NCBI RefSeq assembly: GCF_002177135.1
Contig: NZ_MWPH01000001.1
Coordinates: 1,116,001-1,180,000 of the forward strand
Length of the DNA: 64,000 nt
DNA from: Natronolimnobius baerhuensis
GTDB lineage: Archaea; Halobacteriota; Halobacteria; Halobacteriales; Natrialbaceae
Direction of reading: 5' to 3'
The position numbers were made by a program, and so were the translations under genes. This document shows, in pieces, positions 1 through 8,407 of this stretch; the first letter of the stretch is position 1; each line of letters starts with the position of its first letter. Under the pieces are notes generated by a model. The model ran no database searches. It saw only the letters and a program-made list of their open reading frames with translations, and was not told the DNA's origin.

Positions 1-180
1 TTCGGACGTCGACTCCCGCCGAATGCGAAGCGCCTCGTCGGTGTCGGGGAAGGATCGATGCGGCGCGTCGTAGTACGTATCCGCCTGTACGACTGTATTC
101 TCGTGTTCGGCACCGAGTGCCTCGAGACGCTCGCGAACGGCCTCGAGATCGGCTGGCACCTTGACTTCAACCTCGTACAT
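1..180 (-). CDS. CYTH-domain protein, class IV adenylate cyclase (CyaB)-like, partial
   Basis: The N-terminal 60 residues are present and the gene runs off the left edge. The ATG at 178-180 is followed by MYEVEVKV, which carries the ExExK motif that opens CYTH domains (triphosphate tunnel metalloenzymes). Further on are QADTYYD and a DEALRIRRE stretch, typical of the CyaB branch. Such enzymes bind triphosphates with divalent metal; haloarchaeal members are usually annotated as adenylate cyclase or thiamine triphosphatase, but the substrate is unknown. It is divergent from the FKBP gene, with about 90 bp between the starts. Confidence 0.85.
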   Translation of the reverse strand, partial: MYEVEVKVPADLEAVRERLEALGAEHENTVVQADTYYDAPHRSFPDTDEALRIRRESTSE

Positions 181-242
181 AGACTACTCGAGTGGACGGC
201 GAGGGCGAGTAAGTAACGGTCGTTCTCGGGCCAAAGCGTCGT

Positions 243-250
243 ACTTAAAT
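243..250 (+). promoter_or_regulatory. TATA-like box of the FKBP gene
   Basis: ACTTAAAT is centred about 27 bp upstream of the ATG at 274. This is the spacing expected if the haloarchaeal transcript starts at or next to the start codon (leaderless mRNA). No Shine-Dalgarno sequence is visible before the ATG, which agrees. Confidence 0.5.
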
Positions 251-273
251 GTGGACGGCGGGACGTACAAGGT

Positions 274-1230
274 ATGACCGAGGAACAGGAAGCCGAGCCT
301 GCAGAACAGGCCGATGACGTTGCAGAGGATGTCGATGAAGACGCAGACGGACTCCAGAACGGCGATTTCGTCGAACTGGAGTACACCGCGTACACGAGCG
401 ACGGCGACCAGTTGGTCGACACGACCGACCCAGACGTCGCCGAGGAAGAAGGCGTCGACGATCAGGGCCAGGAGTTCAAGCCCCGAACAATCGTTCTCGG
501 AGAGGGCCACATCTTCGAAGACGTCGAAGAAGCCATCACCGGCTCCGAAGCCGGCGACGAGGGCACCGTGACGGTTGCCGCCGAAGACGCATTCGGCGAG
601 TACGATGCTGACAACGTCCAGACCGTCAGCGCCGAGAAGATCGACGAAGACGACCGCTACCCTGGTGCAAACATCCAGATCGACGGTGAGCAGGGCTACA
701 TCAGCACGATCATCGGCGGTCGCGCACGCGTTGACTTCAACCACCCACTCGCCGGTGAGGACGTCGAGTACGAGTACGAAATCCTCGGCGAAGTTGACGA
801 CCGCGAGCAGAAAGCCGCCGGACTGTTCGAGATGTTCCTCGGGATGGAACCCGACCTCTGGATCGAGACGGACGAGGTCGAAGAGGAAGTTCCAGTCGAA
901 CCCGACGAAGACGACGACGAGGACGCCGAACCCGAGTTCGAAACCGAACTCGTCGAGAAAGAGACGCTCTATCTCGAGGCCACGCCCCAGATGACGATGA
1001 ACCAGCAGTGGATGATGGGCAAACAGCAGATCGCCCAGCAGATTATGGAGAAAGTCGATGTCGACCGCGTCATCGTCCAGGAAGTCATCGACGGCATGGG
1101 TGGCATGGGCATGGGCGGTATGATGGGCGGCATGGGCGGTATGGGCGGCGAGGACATCGAGGAAGCCCTCGAGGACGCCGACGTCGATGCTGACGAGATC
1201 GTCGAAGAACTCGAAGGCGCAGACGAGTAA
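274..1230 (+). CDS. FKBP-type peptidyl-prolyl cis-trans isomerase (SlyD-like)
   Basis: The 318-residue acidic protein probably catalyses prolyl isomerisation and acts as a chaperone in the cytoplasm. After an acidic leader of about 25 residues, an FKBP core begins at GDFVELEYTAYTSDG. It continues through VLGEGHIFEDVEEAITG and an AFGEYD segment, with an insert-in-flap region as in archaeal long FKBPs. A helical region of about 100 residues follows. Near the C-terminus there is a Gly-Met repeat (nt 1093-1149) like the GGM tails of group II chaperonins, then an acidic amphipathic tail. Family and start are clear; the role of the GGM segment is not known. Confidence 0.9.
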   Translation: MTEEQEAEPAEQADDVAEDVDEDADGLQNGDFVELEYTAYTSDGDQLVDTTDPDVAEEEGVDDQGQEFKPRTIVLGEGHIFEDVEEAITGSEAGDEGTVTVAAEDAFGEYDADNVQTVSAEKIDEDDRYPGANIQIDGEQGYISTIIGGRARVDFNHPLAGEDVEYEYEILGEVDDREQKAAGLFEMFLGMEPDLWIETDEVEEEVPVEPDEDDDEDAEPEFETELVEKETLYLEATPQMTMNQQWMMGKQQIAQQIMEKVDVDRVIVQEVIDGMGGMGMGGMMGGMGGMGGEDIEEALEDADVDADEIVEELEGADE

Positions 1231-1396
1231 GACACTCGACTCGCTCGAAACCGACCACAACCGAACGCACAACGACGATTTTCGGTCCGTCTATCGGACC
1301 ATCTCTTACACACTCGAGAGCGCTGCCAGCGAAAAAACAAGCAGTGCTAGACGTGAGTTTACACGTGATCAATCTGAACGAGCGAGAAGCCTCGAG

Positions 1397-2023
1397 TCAG
1401 GCGATATCTCGACTCGTGTCGATCTGGACTTCTTCCGTCAACTCGAGTTTGATCGATTCGGTTGGCTGGCCGCCGTTGCGGAACTTCGGAATCGTCAGGC
1501 GGTTCTCGAGTTCGGTGCCGGTGACTGTGGTTTCGAGGGCGAAGACGGCGTCAGCGGCGTGGTGGGTCCGCGCCCGGTTCTCGGGTTGAGACTCGCTCTC
1601 GAGACAGTGGAGGACGGCAACCGAGCCGGTTTCGATCATTCGCGTTTTGAGATCATTCAGAAAGGAGATGTACTCGTCCATCGGCGCACGCTCTAAGACG
1701 TCTACCGTGTCGATAATCAGGTTTGCACCCTCGGGGAGTGCCTCGACGAGTTGGCGTGCCTCCTCAAGTGGGTCCTCACCGCTGATGTGACGAATCGTTG
1801 GGGTGCCGATGGAGGACGGTGAATTCTCGAGGGCTCGTTTGACGGCTGGCTTGGAGCGTTCGGTTGTGATGTACAGCGTCCCGCGCGCGGCGGTGAGTTC
1901 GTACAACAGCAGTTCGGATTGACTGGCCGGTATCGCCGTATACGAGATAACACAGCCCGGTGGCAAGCCACCGTCGAGTTTCCGGTCGAGGACGTCGATT
2001 CCGGTTTCCAGCCGACTCTCCAT
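1397..2023 (-). CDS. RAD55/RecA-superfamily protein (HTR-like), degenerate P-loop
   Basis: This 208-residue protein belongs to the haloarchaeal RecA/KaiC-like group often called HTR-like or RAD55 family. It starts LETGIDVLDRKLDGGLPPG, the usual opening of these domains, but the following Walker A position reads YTAIPASQSE and lacks the GKT. A Walker B-like LIIDTVDVL and the LHCLES strand are present. ATP hydrolysis is therefore doubtful and a regulatory or scaffold role is more likely. The ATG at 2021-2023 is preferred over an upstream in-frame GTG because the family fold begins there. It is divergent from pyrB, with about 130 bp between. Confidence 0.7.
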   Translation of the reverse strand: MESRLETGIDVLDRKLDGGLPPGCVISYTAIPASQSELLLYELTAARGTLYITTERSKPAVKRALENSPSSIGTPTIRHISGEDPLEEARQLVEALPEGANLIIDTVDVLERAPMDEYISFLNDLKTRMIETGSVAVLHCLESESQPENRARTHHAADAVFALETTVTGTELENRLTIPKFRNGGQPTESIKLELTEEVQIDTSRDIA

Positions 2024-2155
2024 ACGAGGGCGTGTTGCCACAGAGTCTGTATAATTCTTTGCCTTCGTCGGTAGGTCACGCGATCAGGGCTATCGACCGT
2101 CGCGGCGATGTCGAATGGAGGGATTCAAGGGGGTTCCGAGAGCGTACACGAACGA

Positions 2156-3088
2156 ATGCGTCACGATCACCTCATCACGAGTAAACAACTCTCGCGGGCG
2201 GATATCGAGGCCATCCTCGACCGGGCGGCCGAAATCGACGCTGACCGCGCTGCCGTCGCCGACCGCCACGCGGGATCGCTACTCGGCTTGCTCTTTTTCG
2301 AACCGAGTACGCGAACGAAGATGAGCTTCGAAACCGCAATGAAACGCCTCGGCGGCGACGTCGTCGACATGGGCTCTGTCGAATCCTCGAGCGTCAAAAA
2401 GGGCGAGACGCTCGCGGATACCGTCCGCGTCATCGAGGGCTACGCCGACGCGCTCGTACTGCGCCATCCCAAACAGGGGGCAGCGAAGATGGCAAGCGAG
2501 TACGTCGACGTGCCGCTGTTGAACGCCGGCGACGGGGCCGGCCACCATCCGACACAGACGATGCTTGATCTCTATACGATCCGGGAGAACGCGGGGCTGG
2601 ATGACCTCACAATTGGTATCATGGGCGACCTAAAGTACGGTCGCACAGTCCACTCACTGGCACACGCACTGACAAACTTCGACACACGCCAACACTTCAT
2701 CAGCCCTGAGAGTCTGCAACTTCCGCGAGAGGTTATCTACGACCTGCATCAAGCACAGGACGCACAGGTCCGCGAACACGAGACGCTCGAGGACATTCTC
2801 CCCTCGCTCGACGTGCTCTACGTGACGCGAATCCAGCAAGAGCGCTTCCCGGACAAAGACGAGTACCAGAAAGTCGCCGGCGAGTATCAGATCGATAAGA
2901 GAATACTCGAGGCCGCACGCGACGACTTGACGATCATGCACCCGCTTCCTCGAGTCGACGAAATCGCGCCCGAAATAGACGAGACTGAACACGCGGCGTA
3001 CTTCGAGCAGGCACACAACGGCGTCCCGGTGCGGATGGCGCTGCTGGATCTCCTCTTGAGCAAGAACGGAGGTGGCGCCGATGAGTGA
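2156..3088 (+). CDS. pyrB: aspartate carbamoyltransferase, catalytic subunit
   Basis: PyrB joins carbamoyl phosphate and L-aspartate to form N-carbamoyl-aspartate, the committed step of pyrimidine synthesis, in the cytoplasm. The 310-residue length is standard. The carbamoyl-phosphate loop [13 protein letters not shown], the HHPTQTMLD motif and the C-terminal MHPLPRVDE are all present. The ATG at 2156 ([11 protein letters not shown]) is chosen over an in-frame ATG at 2108 because the family starts there. Its stop overlaps the start of pyrI by 8 bases, so the two are translationally coupled. Confidence 0.95.
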   Translation: MRHDHLITSKQLSRADIEAILDRAAEIDADRAAVADRHAGSLLGLLFFEPSTRTKMSFETAMKRLGGDVVDMGSVESSSVKKGETLADTVRVIEGYADALVLRHPKQGAAKMASEYVDVPLLNAGDGAGHHPTQTMLDLYTIRENAGLDDLTIGIMGDLKYGRTVHSLAHALTNFDTRQHFISPESLQLPREVIYDLHQAQDAQVREHETLEDILPSLDVLYVTRIQQERFPDKDEYQKVAGEYQIDKRILEAARDDLTIMHPLPRVDEIAPEIDETEHAAYFEQAHNGVPVRMALLDLLLSKNGGGADE

Positions 3089-3572
3089 CGACCACGAACA
3101 TCACGACGGGAACACAGACCACGAACTTCGCGTTAGCAAGATTCGGGACGGCACTGTCATCGACCACGTTCGCGGCGGACAGGCGCTGAACGTCCTCGCA
3201 ATTCTGGGAATCGATGGCAGCAAGGGCGAGGAGGTCTCCGTCGGGATGAACGTCCCCTCGGATCGCTTTGCGCGCAAAGACATCGTCAAGGTCGAGGGCC
3301 GAGAGTTGAGTCAGGACGAAGTCGACGTCCTCACGCTGATCGCACCCGACGCAACGATCAACATCGTTCGCGATTACGAAGTCGTCGAAAAACACCGCGT
3401 CGAACGGCCGGACGTCGTCGTGGGCGTGCTCTCTTGTCCGAACGACGGCTGTATCACGACCGGCAACGAACCTGTCACGTCTCGCTTCGATGTGCTCGAG
3501 GGTGCAGTTCGGTGTTCATACTGTGAGACGATTGTTCGCGAGGAAATTGCCGCGTTGATCGACACTGCCTGA
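3081..3572 (+). CDS. pyrI: aspartate carbamoyltransferase, regulatory subunit
   Basis: PyrI is the 163-residue nucleotide-binding allosteric subunit that assembles with PyrB. The N-terminal nucleotide domain ([14 protein letters not shown]) is followed by the C-terminal zinc domain, with two Cys in LSCPNDGC and two more in RCSYCE, the four ligands expected in this family. The ATG at 3081 has a clear Shine-Dalgarno GGAGGTG (3068-3074) inside the end of pyrB, which decides the start and shows coupled translation. CTP/ATP allostery is known for homologues and is assumed here. Confidence 0.95.
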   Translation: MSDDHEHHDGNTDHELRVSKIRDGTVIDHVRGGQALNVLAILGIDGSKGEEVSVGMNVPSDRFARKDIVKVEGRELSQDEVDVLTLIAPDATINIVRDYEVVEKHRVERPDVVVGVLSCPNDGCITTGNEPVTSRFDVLEGAVRCSYCETIVREEIAALIDTA

Positions 3573-3670
3573 GACGGATTGTGGTACCGATCTGTATTTG
3601 TGACCGTTCTTCATTTCTAGCAGACCATCCAGAATATCTAAGTGTGTGACGACCGAAGTATGACGTGTAC

Positions 3671-3790
3671 ATGTCGCGCACACTCAAGATTGTGGTCGCC
3701 CTGTTCGTCATCGCTGTCCTCTGGAAAGTCTTCGCCGGCGGCTCCGAAGATATCGAGGTCGACGACGTCGAATTCGAACCAGCAGAATAA
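3671..3790 (+). CDS. 39-residue single-span membrane protein
   Basis: This very short gene encodes a basic N-terminus (MSRTLK), one hydrophobic helix (about residues 7-22) and an acidic C-terminal tail of about 17 residues ending in EFEPAE. That topology and charge pattern are typical of small haloarchaeal membrane proteins, which supports its being real. It lies between pyrI and the 3844 gene on the same strand with short gaps. Function is not recognised. The short length makes it less certain than its neighbours. Confidence 0.55.
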   Translation: MSRTLKIVVALFVIAVLWKVFAGGSEDIEVDDVEFEPAE

Positions 3791-3843
3791 CACGGAACAT
3801 CCCGAACCGAACGGCTTACGGGGTCGGCGTCGTACCCTCCACT

Positions 3844-4689
3844 ATGTACGGCGTCGTCACCCGAAACGCCGAGGAAGTCGACTGGCCGGAGTTCGACCGC
3901 GGATTCTACGAGGTCAAAGACGTGACCGGCCGGTCCGCCGAACCACTCGAGAACGCAGTAAATATGGTGTCGTGTTTCGGCGATAATGCCGCTGCCGACG
4001 CAGACCCATCGCTCGTCCCCGTCGACGACATGGGTCGACCCGCAGACAGAGAACAGCCCTATTTCGACTGGGCCTACATCTGTCCGAGTCGCGAAGACTA
4101 CCGCGAGGGTCTGCTCGAGATTATCGACGACTGCGCCGCCGAAAATGGAGACGTTCGCCTCGACGACATCGGCTTCCCTCGAGCGGAGTACTGCCGCTGT
4201 GGAGTCTGCGAACAGCGCTTTGCGAAGAGCGAGTACGACGACCGCCTCGAGTGGCGTGCAGCCGTTATCACTGATTTTCTCGAGGAGGCCGTCGAGCATA
4301 TCCCCGGCCGGGTGTACATGACGCTTTATCCCGATCCGTATCCCGGCCACCTCTACGAACGCGCCGGTATCGACCTCGAGGCACTCGAACCCTTCGTCGA
4401 TGAGTTCGTCGTCCCGCTGTACGATACGGCCTACGAGACGACCTACTGGCTCGAGACGATTGCCAAGGGCTTCGAGAGTGCCCTCGAGACGCCGTTTAGT
4501 ATCGAACTGTACGCGGTCAACGTCGACATCGAAAATCTGCTCCACGCACTCGAGGTGGCAGACGCGTACGGAAACGATGTGTTCTTCGGCTACGACGCCT
4601 CGAACGCGCGGGCGGCGTTGCGTCGACGCCGGGCTGACGACCGCGACGGCGAGTCGTTCGGTGAGCCGGGTTCGGGAGCAGGGAGCTAA
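3844..4689 (+). CDS. conserved haloarchaeal protein, possibly TIM-barrel glycosidase-like
   Basis: This 281-residue protein has no signal peptide. Near residue 105 is LDDIGFPRAEYC, followed by a CRCGVC cluster. The pattern of an Asp-containing strand before FPR recalls the barrel strand of uncharacterised glycoside-hydrolase-like proteins, where a substrate-strand Asp precedes Y/F-P. Later segments (RVYMTLYPDPYPG, FVVPLYDTAYE, DVFFGYDASNA) look like further beta-alpha barrel strands. The Cys trio could bind a metal. The fold is an inference and no enzymatic function is assigned. The C-terminal 25 residues are disordered (RRRRADDRDG...). Confidence 0.65.
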   Translation: MYGVVTRNAEEVDWPEFDRGFYEVKDVTGRSAEPLENAVNMVSCFGDNAAADADPSLVPVDDMGRPADREQPYFDWAYICPSREDYREGLLEIIDDCAAENGDVRLDDIGFPRAEYCRCGVCEQRFAKSEYDDRLEWRAAVITDFLEEAVEHIPGRVYMTLYPDPYPGHLYERAGIDLEALEPFVDEFVVPLYDTAYETTYWLETIAKGFESALETPFSIELYAVNVDIENLLHALEVADAYGNDVFFGYDASNARAALRRRRADDRDGESFGEPGSGAGS

Positions 4690-4804
4690 GTAGCAACTCG
4701 AGTGGTCTCACAAAAGGCTCAATCGTGTCGCCGCGGACCGGAAATTCTGAAGAAACTGAGAGCTGAAAATCTCTTCGACGAGTGTGTACGATGGCAAGCG
4801 GTGG

Positions 4805-5716
4805 TTATCGGGTATCGTCGCCGATGAGGTCGTCATCATCGTCGTCATCATCACCGAGTAACTCATCGTCATCATCGTCGTCGTCCATCAGCCCGCTGTC
4901 GTCATCGTCTCCGATCAGGCCATCATCGTCATCGTGTCGCGTCCCACGGTTATCGTCGTCGTCCATCAGCCCGCTGTCGTCATCGTCTCCGATCAGGCCA
5001 TCATCGTCATCGTGTCGCGTCCCACGGTTATCGTCGTCGTCCATTAGCCCGCCATCGTCATCGTCGTCACCAAGCAATCCATCATCGTCGCCATCGTCGT
5101 CCATCATCCCACCGTCGTCATCATCACCGATCAGGCCATCATCGTCATCGTCGTCACCAAGCAATCCATCGTCGTCATCATCGTCCATCATCCCTGTATC
5201 GTCATCGCGGCGCATCTCGCTATCATCGTCGCCCATCAGATCGTCATCGTCGTCCGCGATCCCGGCTCCACGGCCCGTATCCGTTCCAGCGCCTGCACCT
5301 GCACCGGTGGTTTCGGCCCCGCTTTCGCGGCTCATGTCGGTATCCGTGTCCGTATCGGTATCCATCGCCGAATCAGTCGCTCCCATCCCTGTGTCCGCCG
5401 TTTCGTCACCCATTGAGCCAGCACCCGCACCAGCGCCGGCACCAGCACTTGCCCCAGCATCACTCCCACTTCCCTGCAGGTCACTCTCGAGGTGAACTTC
5501 GTCGTCGGTCACCTGCGAAACGGCTTCGTGCTGCAGCGGATACGCGTCGTCATCGGTGCCACCCCAGCCGAGTTTGGCCTTGATCGTATCCGTAATGCCG
5601 GGGTCCGGTTCGACGTGTGCGGTCCCGTGGTCGACATCTGCAACGATGCCGACGTCCTCGCCATTTGCATTGATAACCGTCTTGCCGATGTCGTCGTCGG
5701 TAAACTCTGGACTCAT
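4805..5716 (-). CDS. PRC-barrel protein with long Asp-rich low-complexity tail
   Basis: The 303-residue protein starts with a PRC-barrel-like domain of about 80 residues (DIGKTVINANGEDVGIVADVDHGT is its first strand pair), as in many haloarchaeal PRC proteins. A Gly/Ala and Asp/Thr repeat region (about residues 95-165) follows. The last half is almost entirely runs of Asp broken by GLIG, GLMD and GMMD. The tail carries a perfect 26-residue tandem duplication. Function is unknown; such polyacid tails may bind cations or hydration water. The ATG at 5716 gives MSPEFTDDDIGK; an in-frame ATG at 5746 would add ten residues. Confidence 0.7.
   Translation of the reverse strand: MSPEFTDDDIGKTVINANGEDVGIVADVDHGTAHVEPDPGITDTIKAKLGWGGTDDDAYPLQHEAVSQVTDDEVHLESDLQGSGSDAGASAGAGAGAGAGSMGDETADTGMGATDSAMDTDTDTDTDMSRESGAETTGAGAGAGTDTGRGAGIADDDDDLMGDDDSEMRRDDDTGMMDDDDDDGLLGDDDDDDGLIGDDDDGGMMDDDGDDDGLLGDDDDDGGLMDDDDNRGTRHDDDDGLIGDDDDSGLMDDDDNRGTRHDDDDGLIGDDDDSGLMDDDDDDDELLGDDDDDDDDLIGDDTR
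4885..5040. repeat. perfect 78-bp tandem duplication in the Asp-rich gene
   Basis: Positions 4885-4962 and 4963-5040 are identical over all 78 bases. The unit is 26 codons, so the frame is kept and the protein gains a second DSGLMDDDDNRGTRH block. The absence of even synonymous differences suggests a recent slippage or unequal-crossover event inside the GTC/ATC/TCG-rich tract. Confidence 0.95.
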
Positions 5717-5806
5717 TACGATGTGAGTGTCAACGGAGTCGTCCATGATGGTGGTGCTTGCGGTAGCTTGCGAGCGAATGACAAGTGACCCACCTGTATC
5801 TCGAGC

Positions 5807-6574
5807 CTAGACATCGAACTCCGGCTGACGACCCTCGAGAAACGCAGTAACGCCTTCCTCGTGAGCGTCAGTGTGGCGTGCTTGGACCTGCAACAGGGTT
5901 TCGTACTCGAGGGCGTCGTCCCAGGGCCGGCCCATGTTCTCGTGGAGTGCCTGTTTCGTCATGCCGAGAACGTCGGTTGGTCGGCGGGCAAGTCGCTCGA
6001 CGGTTTCCGTGACCCGATCCTCGAGGTCAGCTGGTGGCACTGCCTCGTTGATCAGGTCGATCTCGGCGGCGTACTCGGCGTCGAAAAATTCGCCGGTGAA
6101 CGCGAGTTTCTTCGCCGTCCGCAAGCCGACGAGTCGCGGAAGCATGACCGTCCCACCGGTGTCCGGAATCAGGCCAACGCGGACGAACGCACAGGAGAAC
6201 GTGGCATCTGTCGATGCGTACGCGATATCCGAGAGGGCGGCAATCGCCAGCCCCGCGCCGACGGCATCGCCGTTGATCTTCGCGACGATTGGGACCGGAC
6301 ACTCGAGCAGTGCTTCGACGACCCGGCCGAAGCTCTCGGTGATCGCCTCGTACTCGGCGCGTGGCTCATCAGGCCCCGCAGTCATCGCCTCGAGGTCACC
6401 GCCGGCGCTGAACGCCTCGCCCTCGCCGGTGAGGACAATTGCGTCGTACTCCTCGGGCGTGGCGTTGGTCACCTGCTCGACGAGTTGTTCGGCGACGGCT
6501 TTCGAAATCGCGTTTCGGACGCCAGGTCGGTCGAACGTCAACTCGAGAATGCCATCGGTAGACTCGACGTGCAT
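5807..6574 (-). CDS. enoyl-CoA hydratase/isomerase family protein
   Basis: The 255-residue crotonase-fold protein probably acts on acyl-CoA thioesters. The two oxyanion-hole segments are visible: AFSAGGDLEAM near residue 57 and INGDAVGAGLAIAALSDIAYAS near residue 105. The GLIPDTGGTVMLPRLVG active-site region follows. The C-terminal trimerisation helix ends in AFLEGRQPEFDV, a usual end for this family. The exact substrate cannot be read from sequence. It is a single gene with no beta-oxidation partners beside it. Confidence 0.9.
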   Translation of the reverse strand: MHVESTDGILELTFDRPGVRNAISKAVAEQLVEQVTNATPEEYDAIVLTGEGEAFSAGGDLEAMTAGPDEPRAEYEAITESFGRVVEALLECPVPIVAKINGDAVGAGLAIAALSDIAYASTDATFSCAFVRVGLIPDTGGTVMLPRLVGLRTAKKLAFTGEFFDAEYAAEIDLINEAVPPADLEDRVTETVERLARRPTDVLGMTKQALHENMGRPWDDALEYETLLQVQARHTDAHEEGVTAFLEGRQPEFDV

Positions 6575-6678
6575 ACCTAACGCTGCGTCTCGAGGCCCTT
6601 AATACTGCGAGCAGAAACAGCGAGGAATGGAGTGGTGCCGCTGTTTCGCCGAATCGATCACAGGTACAGTAGTCCGTC

Positions 6679-7347
6679 TTAGTCAGAGGGCATCGGCGGC
6701 GCAGTCGTCTCCTCTTCGGCGACGTTGAGTTCTGAGGTGACAAGCGCGCGGTAGGCTCGGCGCAGACGCTCCGACAGGGCCTGATGGGAGATGCCGAGTT
6801 CGTCCGAGAGTTCCTGCATCGAGACTTCACGCGGAATCTCGAAGTAGCCGTGATCGATTGCTGCGACCAGCGTTTCGTACTGTCGAGAGGTTAGCCCACA
6901 CTGCGAATGCGTCTCCTCGGCCATGTCGAACAGTCGGACAATCGTCGGTCCGACGTCGTTGTCGACGAGGCGGTCGTACAGCGTGCTCACGTTCTCGCGG
7001 TCGACAACGCGAACGCTGAGTAGCCACGTGTTATTCGAGGCCGACGCGGACAGCACTGTCCCACCTTCCTCGAGGACGACCGTGAACGGGTCGACCGTTT
7101 CGGGGTCGAATTCGATGTCGTAGAGCCAGCGATCGGTATCCTCACTGACCAGCGCATACGCTTCGATTTCGCTCGAGGTCGCAAGCGCCCGTTCGATTTC
7201 GTCCTGTGTCGCCCCCGAAAGCCACAGGCAGTGCCCGCTCGAGGCGATGACGCGTTCCATCTCACAACTCAGCGAGGGAACGTCCTCGAAGAGGTCGCCC
7301 AGTCCGGTACCTGCGGCCGGAATTTCGATGTCTGCGATCGATGTCAT
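6679..7347 (-). CDS. bacterio-opsin activator (HTH_10) family transcriptional regulator
   Basis: The 222-residue haloarchaeal regulator has a variable N-terminal sensor-like half. The C-terminal HTH_10 domain has the hallmark LTSRQYETLVAAIDHGYFEIPR, then MQELSDELGISHQALSERLRRAYRALV, which is the recognition helix region. The ATG at 7347 (MTSIADIEIP) is chosen; the upstream in-frame extension has no family character. The target is unknown. It is one of three HTH_10 proteins in this window; the other two (14728 and 23740) are close paralogues of each other but not of this one. Confidence 0.85.
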   Translation of the reverse strand: MTSIADIEIPAAGTGLGDLFEDVPSLSCEMERVIASSGHCLWLSGATQDEIERALATSSEIEAYALVSEDTDRWLYDIEFDPETVDPFTVVLEEGGTVLSASASNNTWLLSVRVVDRENVSTLYDRLVDNDVGPTIVRLFDMAEETHSQCGLTSRQYETLVAAIDHGYFEIPREVSMQELSDELGISHQALSERLRRAYRALVTSELNVAEEETTAPPMPSD

Positions 7348-7479
7348 AAGTTCGTCTCTCAGTACAACCGGGACTGCAATAGTCTCACTTCCAAAGCAAT
7401 TAGACGCGCTCAAACCGACTTTCATCATCTCCTATCGCTTCATTCATGGCCAAACACACACTAATGAAAATTGATGTAT

Positions 7480-7497
7480 AGCACCACCGGTAGTGCT
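7480..7497. promoter_or_regulatory. imperfect palindrome between mobB and the HTH gene
   Basis: AGCACCACCGGTAGTGCT matches its own reverse complement at 14 of 18 positions (two mismatched pairs). It lies in an AT-richer gap downstream of mobB and about 130 bp upstream of the HTH_10 gene start. It could be an operator or the mobB transcript end; no T-tract is present, so no choice is made. Confidence 0.3.
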
Positions 7498-7568
7498 GTC
7501 GTACGAGTGACTACTGCGCTATAGCATCATGGCAGTGCCACAACAGTAAAACGGCATTCCTTGCGATT

Positions 7569-8093
7569 TCAGCTGGTGTCACGAACATCCTCGAGTGCCT
7601 GAACGCTCGTGATCAGCGCCTCGAGTCCGTCCTCACGTCGGCCGATCACCGGCCCGCCGACGGCGTCCGGCGACCGATCTCCGACGAGAATCGTCGGCAG
7701 CGGAGCCTCGGTAAAGCCCTCAACGAGAACGATATCGTAGCCGCGGCGCTCGAGGCGTGCAAGCGTGGCAGCGAGTGCTTGTTGTTCAGGGTCATCCTCG
7801 AGCAGCGACGCGAACGATGCAGGTGGCTCCGGCGGATTCCGTTTGCCCTGGCTCGAGATGTCGAACGTGAGTTCGGGCGTAATCCCGACGACGGTTTCGG
7901 CACCGGCCGTGCGATGGCGGTGGGTGTCTGTCCCGGGCGTATCGATCTCGATATCGTGATGAATCGATTTGACGGTCCCAACGCTGGTGTCGTCGTCTAT
8001 GAGCCGCGGGATGAGTTCCTCGACGAGCGTCGTCTTGCCCGAATCACTCGGACCAGCAAGGCAAACGACACGGAACGGGGAGTGTGAAGTCAT
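7569..8093 (-). CDS. mobB: molybdopterin-guanine dinucleotide biosynthesis protein B
   Basis: MobB is a 174-residue P-loop GTP-binding protein that helps attach GMP to molybdopterin, supplying bis-MGD cofactor for molybdoenzymes. The Walker A motif GPSDSGKTTL lies at residues 13-22 and the family VEGFTEAPLPTI segment later. The ATG at 8093 (MTSHSPFRVVCLAG) places the P-loop strand at the N-terminus as usual; upstream in-frame starts add non-homologous sequence. The neighbours do not suggest a specific molybdoenzyme. Confidence 0.9.
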   Translation of the reverse strand: MTSHSPFRVVCLAGPSDSGKTTLVEELIPRLIDDDTSVGTVKSIHHDIEIDTPGTDTHRHRTAGAETVVGITPELTFDISSQGKRNPPEPPASFASLLEDDPEQQALAATLARLERRGYDIVLVEGFTEAPLPTILVGDRSPDAVGGPVIGRREDGLEALITSVQALEDVRDTS

Positions 8094-8407
8094 GGATCGC
8101 ATTCGGACCCCAGATACAAGATGCACTCGAAGAAAAATGATCAGAGTATTCGCCGTCAGTCTGGACGTCCGCGTCATCCCCAGCCTCGAGTATGAACTGT
8201 GCGAACGAAATGCGGTTGTAAACGGTGTGGGGCCGGGCGCGATTATGAACTACGCCGAGACGTTCCTGCTCACTTCGTTGCGCGGTCGTCGGCGCAGAGC
8301 GCCGACTGCTCGAGGGATCGAAGATCCCTCGCTGGCTGCGACTCGTCTACTTCAAATCACGCCGGTTCCGATGCTCGCCGCTCACGAGTTTGTTCGCGGC
8401 GAGAATA
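8094..8407. other. non-coding stretch with tRNA 3' remnant and three hairpins
   Basis: No convincing gene lies in these 314 bases. They hold a partial copy of the tRNA-Lys 3' end (8230-8250) and three perfect 8-bp stem hairpins: 8288-8306 with a 3-base loop, 8312-8330 with a 3-base loop, and 8374-8403 with a 14-base loop. The arrangement looks like the scar of a tRNA-targeted insertion rather than a coding region. Confidence 0.5.
8230..8250 (-). repeat. partial duplicate of the tRNA-Lys 3' end
   Basis: GGGCCGGGCGCGATT at 8230-8244 is identical to 8409-8423, the 3' acceptor arm and T-arm side of the tRNA gene. The match continues for TGAAC after a single inserted A. Direct repeats of a tRNA 3' end are the usual attL/attR footprint of archaeal tyrosine-integrase elements. 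Here they are only about 180 bp apart, so any element has been lost. Confidence 0.6.

Noticed and set aside
184-1272. Long open frame antisense to the FKBP gene
   Set aside because: It mirrors the FKBP frame, is rich in Val, Phe, His and Leu, and lacks haloarchaeal acidity. High-GC coding DNA often leaves such open antisense frames.
3475-4545. Antisense 356-codon frame over pyrI and the 3844 gene
   Set aside because: It overlaps two clear genes and has an implausible composition with no known motif.
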